Of a stretch of DNA of 64,000 nt, positions 60,250-64,000 are shown piece by piece (the stretch's first letter is position 1; each line of letters opens with the position of its first letter). The notes beneath the pieces were generated by a model that saw only the letters and a program-made list of their open reading frames with translations, made no database searches and was not told the origin of the DNA. The translations under genes were made by a program, and so were the position numbers. This DNA is from Sciscionella marina DSM 45152 (GTDB lineage Bacteria; Actinomycetota; Actinomycetes; Mycobacteriales; Pseudonocardiaceae), in contig NZ_KB905380.1 of assembly GCF_000379465.1 (NCBI RefSeq), forward strand, positions 434,001-498,000, in the 5' to 3' direction.

Positions 60250-63200
60250 TCAGCGCCCGATTCCGGACGGCTTCCGTTCCACCGCGGTTTTCCCGGAAGG
60301 CTCCCCGGCGAGCAGTTCGCGCAGATGCTCGGCCACCTTGTTGACATTCGGCGGATCGAGCACGGAAAGGTGGTGACCCGGTGTGGGCACGATCTCCAAT
60401 TCCTCGCCGAGCACCTCGTCCCACCCCTTCGGCAGATCGTGCCGGTCGAAAATGGGGTCGCGGATCCCGTCCTCCTGCCGATCGGTGGCGCTGTAGAGCA
60501 CCACCGGAGCGGACAGGTGCTGCGGGCGGAACCGTTGCAGCGCTTGCACATCCTCATACGAGGTGCGCTGGTGCCGGATGATCGCGGGCGCGACCTCGGC
60601 ATTGATGAACCCGTGCGATTCGATGTGCTCGATGATCGCGTCCACCTGCTCGTCCTCGCCGAGCCGGGCGATCCACTCGTGCGGGATGTCGATCTCCATC
60701 CCGTAATTCGCCCGCAGCACATCGCGGAATCTGGCGAACCGCAGCTCGAGCATGCCCACCTCGTCGAGCCCTTCGGGCAGCGGGAGCGGAAGCAGCGTGT
60801 CGATCATCGCGACCAATTCGACCCGCTCCCCCTCGGCCGCCAGCCGAGCCGCGACCGCGTAGGCGAGCGCGCCGCCGAAGGACCAGCCGGCGAGCCGGTA
60901 GGGCCCATGCGGCTGGATCTCACGCAGCAGCGGCAGATACACCGCGACCCGGTCGGTGATGTCCGAGATCCCGTCCAGCCGGTCGAAGCCGTACACGGCC
61001 AGGTCCGGATCGAGCTGGTCGACCAGCTGCCGGTACACGAGCGTGTCCCCGCCTCCGGGGTGGAACAGGAAAAGCGGTTGACCGGATCCGGTTCCCGCGC
61101 GCAGCACCCGCACCGGCTGATCCGGGGTCTCCGGTTCCCGCACCAGCCCCGCGGCGCGCTCCACGGTCTCCGCCTCGCGCAGCGCGGCCACGGTGACCAC
61201 GTGATCGCTTCGCCTGGTCAGCCGCTCGGCAATCTCCTCCATCGCGGCCTCATCGGCGACCTCGGTCCAGCGCTGGGTCATGCCGATCTCGGTACCGAGC
61301 ACCTCGGTGCCGACCGTCTCGAGCAGCCGTTCGGCCGCGTCCCGCGGAGGCACCAGCAGCGGCACTTCGCCAGGCGTGTCCGCGGCCTCGCCGAACACCG
61401 CCGCTCCGATCCAGTCCCGCACCTGCTCGATGCTGGCCCCGCGCAGCAGCAGCGAAGGCGGCAGCAGCGCACCGGTGTCGTGCTGCACGCTGTTCCGGAT
61501 CCGCACCGCGACAAGGGAATCCACCCCGATGCTCGGCAGCGGGGCCCGGGTGTCGAGCGCCTCACCCGCCACGCCGAGAATGTCGGCCACCCGGTCGAGC
61601 AGGCGCGCGGCGAGCAGTTCCCGTGCTCGTTGCGGTTCGAGCGAACGCAAGGCCGCCACGCCCGGCCAGTCGCCCTCGCCGGTCCGCTGCCCGGCGAGCC
61701 GTTCCAGGAAGGGCCGCTCGGCCACGTAGTCGGGCAGCTTGTCGAGATGTTCCTCGAGCGGGCGGTTCACCCCGATCGCGGTGACATCGGCGGCCAACGC
61801 GGCCTCGAGGGCTTCGATGTTCTCGACCGGATCCGTGGTGCCGATATCGCCGAGCACCGATCCGTCCCGGACCGCTCCGGCCTTGGCCCACACACCCCAG
61901 TTCACCGTCGTCCCGGGCAGCCCGAGCGCCCTGCGGTGCGCCACGATCGCATCCAGGCAGGCGTTCGCCGGTGAATAGGCAGCGTGCCCGGGGAAACTGA
62001 GCACGCCCATCATCGAGGAGAACCCGGCCCAGAAGTCCAGGTCGTGTGCCCTGCTCGCCAGATGCAACCGCCACGCCCCGGCCACCTTCGGCAGCCAGAC
62101 CCTGGCGAGTAGTTCCGCGTCCGCACGCAGCGCGACCCGGTCGTCGATCACCGCGGCACCGTGCAGGATCCCGCGCAGCGGAACCGAACCCTCGACCGCG
62201 GCGGACACCAGCCGCTCGGCGACCCCTTCCTCGGCGATGTCCCCGGTCTCCACCAGGATCTCGGTGCCCTTGGCCGCCAGTTCCTCGATCACTTGGCGCG
62301 CCTCGGGTTTCGGCTCCGAGCGTCCATTGAGGACGATCCGCGCGGCGCCCGCATCGGCGAGCCATCCGGCCAGCACGAGCCCGATCCCGCCGAGACCGCC
62401 GGTGACCACATAGGCGCCGTCCGGGCGGACCACGCTCGCCCGCTCCGGCTCCACCTCCAGCTCGGCGCGGGTAAGCCGCGCCACATAACGGTTCCCGGAC
62501 CGCCAGGCGACCTCGTCCTCGCCCGTGTCCGCGGCCAGTTCCGCGGCAACCGTCGCATAGTCCCCGGTGTCCTCGATGTCCAGCCAGCTCGCGCGCAGTT
62601 CCGGGTGTTCGTAGGCGAGCAGCCGCACGCTCGCGCGTACCGCCGCGGCCACCGGATCGACCGGATCCCCGTCGCGCACCGCGGCGGCCCGGGTGGTCAG
62701 CAGCACCAGTCTGGTGTGCGCGGCGCCCGCGGTCACCAGGGTGCGCACCAGCTCGTAGAGCCGGTCGTACCACACGTGCCCTCCGGTGACCTCCATCCCG
62801 CGCGGGGCGCAGAGAATCACCGTATCCGGCAAGGGATCCACGGTCTCGGCGACGGTATATCCCGCCTGCCGCAGCGCTTCATGCAGCTCCGGTGCGCCGT
62901 CCAGCACGGCGACCGTTCCCGTGGCGGACGCGTCCTCGAGGGGCTGCTGTTCCCATTCGAGGCGGTAGAGCTTGTCCGCGAGGGCGAGCGGGAGATCCTG
63001 TTCTCCCCGGCGCACCCCGCGCAGCTCGCACAGTACCGAATCGGCCTCGTCGAGCAGCACGCTGTCCGTCCCGTCCCCGCGCAGCTGCACGGCCGCGGCG
63101 GGATCCCCGTACAGCCGCACGGAGGCCACCTCGGTCGCCGCGCCGAGCACTTCGCTGAGCACATCGGGCGCGCACAGCCAGCCGCTCGCGCGCTCCTCGA

Positions 63201-64000
63201 GTTCGAGCGGGCGCTCCGAACCCTCCACTGTGGAGGGGTCGGTGCCCGCGGGCCGGAGCACGAGCCGCGCGTGGGTGCGCGCGGGCGCCCCTCCGACCCG
63301 CGAGGTGATCGTCAGGACCGCCGAGTTCCCGGACCGTTCCGCGAGGGTGCACACCCGCGCCTGGTCACCAAGCGGCAGCGCGCGCAGCAGCCGCAGCTCC
63401 TCGATCGCCACCGGGCGGTCACCGAACAGCGGCGCCGCGGCCGCGCGGGCCATCTCCACGTATTCGGCCGCGCCGAGGTGGGTGCCCAGCCACGGCAGCT
63501 GTTCTGCCTCGGGAAGCCGTTCCCGTTGCCACACATGGGTTTTCCCGTCCGGCATCCGGACATGGGTGCCCAGCAGCCGGTGCCCGCCGCCCGCCTCGGG
63601 TTCGCGGACCCAGTGCGAGCGCCGCCGCCACGGCGGAAGCGGGAGCTGTACGATCCGCCCTTCCGCGGTAGCCGCGCCGAACCCGGCCAGCTGCGCGGCG
63701 GCCAGCTCGGTGTGGAACCGCAGGCGCACCGGCTCCTCCCTGCGCAGGCTGTCGAGCACCGTCGCGCCACGGTTGCCCGCATCGGCGAGCACATCCGCGG
63801 TAGCCCCGGCCAGCACCGGATGCGGGGAGATCTCCACGAACACGTCGAACCCATCGGCCGCGGCCGCCTCGACCGCCGCGGCGAACCGCACCGGTTCGCG
63901 CAGGTTGTGCCCCCAGTATTCCGCGTCGAAGCTCCGTGCGGCCCGCGGATCGGTACCGACGGTGTGATAGCACGGGACCTCCGGCTCGGCGACCGTGATC
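60250..64000 (-). CDS. Type I polyketide synthase, C-terminal part ending in KR-ACP-thioesterase
   Basis: The gene runs off the window at 64000; about 1,249 residues are visible. In order: the end of an acyltransferase (EYWGHNLREPVRFAAAV, EISPHPVLAG); a shortened dehydratase-like region (HRLLGTHVRMPDG, LPWLGTHLGAAEY) that seems to lack the second hotdog half with its Asp; a ketoreductase with VVTGGLGGIGLVLAG and active Tyr in AAYSPANA, with an IDD motif like the LDD of B-type reductases; an ACP with GVDSL (Ser near 61517); and a thioesterase with GWSFGGALAY and a terminal GHHLSVL. No enoylreductase is visible. It should build and release a hydroxylated chain; product unknown. Confidence 0.9.
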   Translation of the reverse strand, partial: ITVAEPEVPCYHTVGTDPRAARSFDAEYWGHNLREPVRFAAAVEAAAADGFDVFVEISPHPVLAGATADVLADAGNRGATVLDSLRREEPVRLRFHTELAAAQLAGFGAATAEGRIVQLPLPPWRRRSHWVREPEAGGGHRLLGTHVRMPDGKTHVWQRERLPEAEQLPWLGTHLGAAEYVEMARAAAAPLFGDRPVAIEELRLLRALPLGDQARVCTLAERSGNSAVLTITSRVGGAPARTHARLVLRPAGTDPSTVEGSERPLELEERASGWLCAPDVLSEVLGAATEVASVRLYGDPAAAVQLRGDGTDSVLLDEADSVLCELRGVRRGEQDLPLALADKLYRLEWEQQPLEDASATGTVAVLDGAPELHEALRQAGYTVAETVDPLPDTVILCAPRGMEVTGGHVWYDRLYELVRTLVTAGAAHTRLVLLTTRAAAVRDGDPVDPVAAAVRASVRLLAYEHPELRASWLDIEDTGDYATVAAELAADTGEDEVAWRSGNRYVARLTRAELEVEPERASVVRPDGAYVVTGGLGGIGLVLAGWLADAGAARIVLNGRSEPKPEARQVIEELAAKGTEILVETGDIAEEGVAERLVSAAVEGSVPLRGILHGAAVIDDRVALRADAELLARVWLPKVAGAWRLHLASRAHDLDFWAGFSSMMGVLSFPGHAAYSPANACLDAIVAHRRALGLPGTTVNWGVWAKAGAVRDGSVLGDIGTTDPVENIEALEAALAADVTAIGVNRPLEEHLDKLPDYVAERPFLERLAGQRTGEGDWPGVAALRSLEPQRARELLAARLLDRVADILGVAGEALDTRAPLPSIGVDSLVAVRIRNSVQHDTGALLPPSLLLRGASIEQVRDWIGAAVFGEAADTPGEVPLLVPPRDAAERLLETVGTEVLGTEIGMTQRWTEVADEAAMEEIAERLTRRSDHVVTVAALREAETVERAAGLVREPETPDQPVRVLRAGTGSGQPLFLFHPGGGDTLVYRQLVDQLDPDLAVYGFDRLDGISDITDRVAVYLPLLREIQPHGPYRLAGWSFGGALAYAVAARLAAEGERVELVAMIDTLLPLPLPEGLDEVGMLELRFARFRDVLRANYGMEIDIPHEWIARLGEDEQVDAIIEHIESHGFINAEVAPAIIRHQRTSYEDVQALQRFRPQHLSAPVVLYSATDRQEDGIRDPIFDRHDLPKGWDEVLGEELEIVPTPGHHLSVLDPPNVNKVAEHLRELLAGEPSGKTAVERKPSGIGR

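Noticed and set aside
60202-61974. 590-codon plus-strand frame opposite the PKS thioesterase/ACP region
   Set aside because: The minus strand carries ACP and thioesterase motifs; the plus frame has none.

Overview
This window is a high-GC chromosomal segment from an actinobacterium, most likely of the Pseudonocardiales or a relative. That placement is inferred from a complete Pup-proteasome set (dop, pup, prcB, prcA, pafA), mycothiol-type DinB/MDMPI proteins, GTG starts, leaderless promoters of the TANNNT type, and an acyl-CoA carboxylase/acyl-CoA dehydrogenase operon laid out like the mycobacterial fadE12-accA2-accD2-fadE13 locus. I see no rRNA, tRNA, CRISPR array, insertion sequence or prophage. 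Coding density is very high, with many 4-nt ATGA/GTGA overlaps and tail-to-tail overlaps.

Layout, left to right. 1-5 kb: the edge of a probable TetR repressor, then a choline-to-glycine-betaine operon (betaine-aldehyde dehydrogenase, APC permease, choline oxidase). 5-12.4 kb: an ArsR/SRPBCC pair, an HxlR regulator facing a monooxygenase-globin fusion, an ABC-F ATPase, a DinB protein with an unknown partner, and a LysR regulator facing a flavin monooxygenase. 12.4-16.2 kb: a PspC microprotein, two overlapping tiny membrane proteins, an amidase and an fmdB-fmdA formamidase pair. 16.2-23.9 kb: oxidative enzymes with their regulators: an extended TetR, a P450 interrupted by an in-frame TGA, a flavin monooxygenase, a decayed region, a TetR with an AurF-like diiron oxygenase and an FprB-like ferredoxin reductase, and an LLM oxidoreductase. 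23.9-31.3 kb: a cluster of families that often inactivate antibiotics (TetX-like monooxygenase, APH-type kinase, GNAT, rifampicin monooxygenase) with two SDRs and an XRE/MmyB regulator.

31.7-42 kb: the Pup-proteasome region, read leftward: dop, pup, prcB, prcA, then a CocE hydrolase and an MFS exporter, a divergent MFS gene, pafA and an NlpC/P60 cell-wall hydrolase. 42-47.4 kb: small enzymes (frameshifted GNAT, NUDIX, GNAT), a lipoprotein, a CaiB-type CoA transferase facing a zinc alcohol dehydrogenase, and a second ArsR/SRPBCC pair. 47.5-56.5 kb: a seven-gene leftward catabolic operon (MDMPI-like, AtuA-like, FadE13, AccD2, AccA2, FadE12, TetR). 56.7-60.1 kb: a LysE exporter, a bidirectional terminator, and a YhgE/Pip membrane protein with a degenerate ABC ATPase under tandem operator palindromes. 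60.2-64 kb: the 3' end of a type I polyketide synthase ending KR-ACP-thioesterase, cut by the window edge.

The strongest unexplained signals are: (i) a 17-codon leader ORF followed by a long hairpin that covers the start region of the rifampicin monooxygenase gene, which looks like a drug-responsive attenuator; (ii) a 75-bp repeat present twice, 21 kb apart, each copy encoding a SELASE...SEVRS microprotein whose stop codon overlaps the start of the next gene (prcA and the ABC ATPase); and (iii) a perfect 27-bp tandem duplication between pup and prcB.
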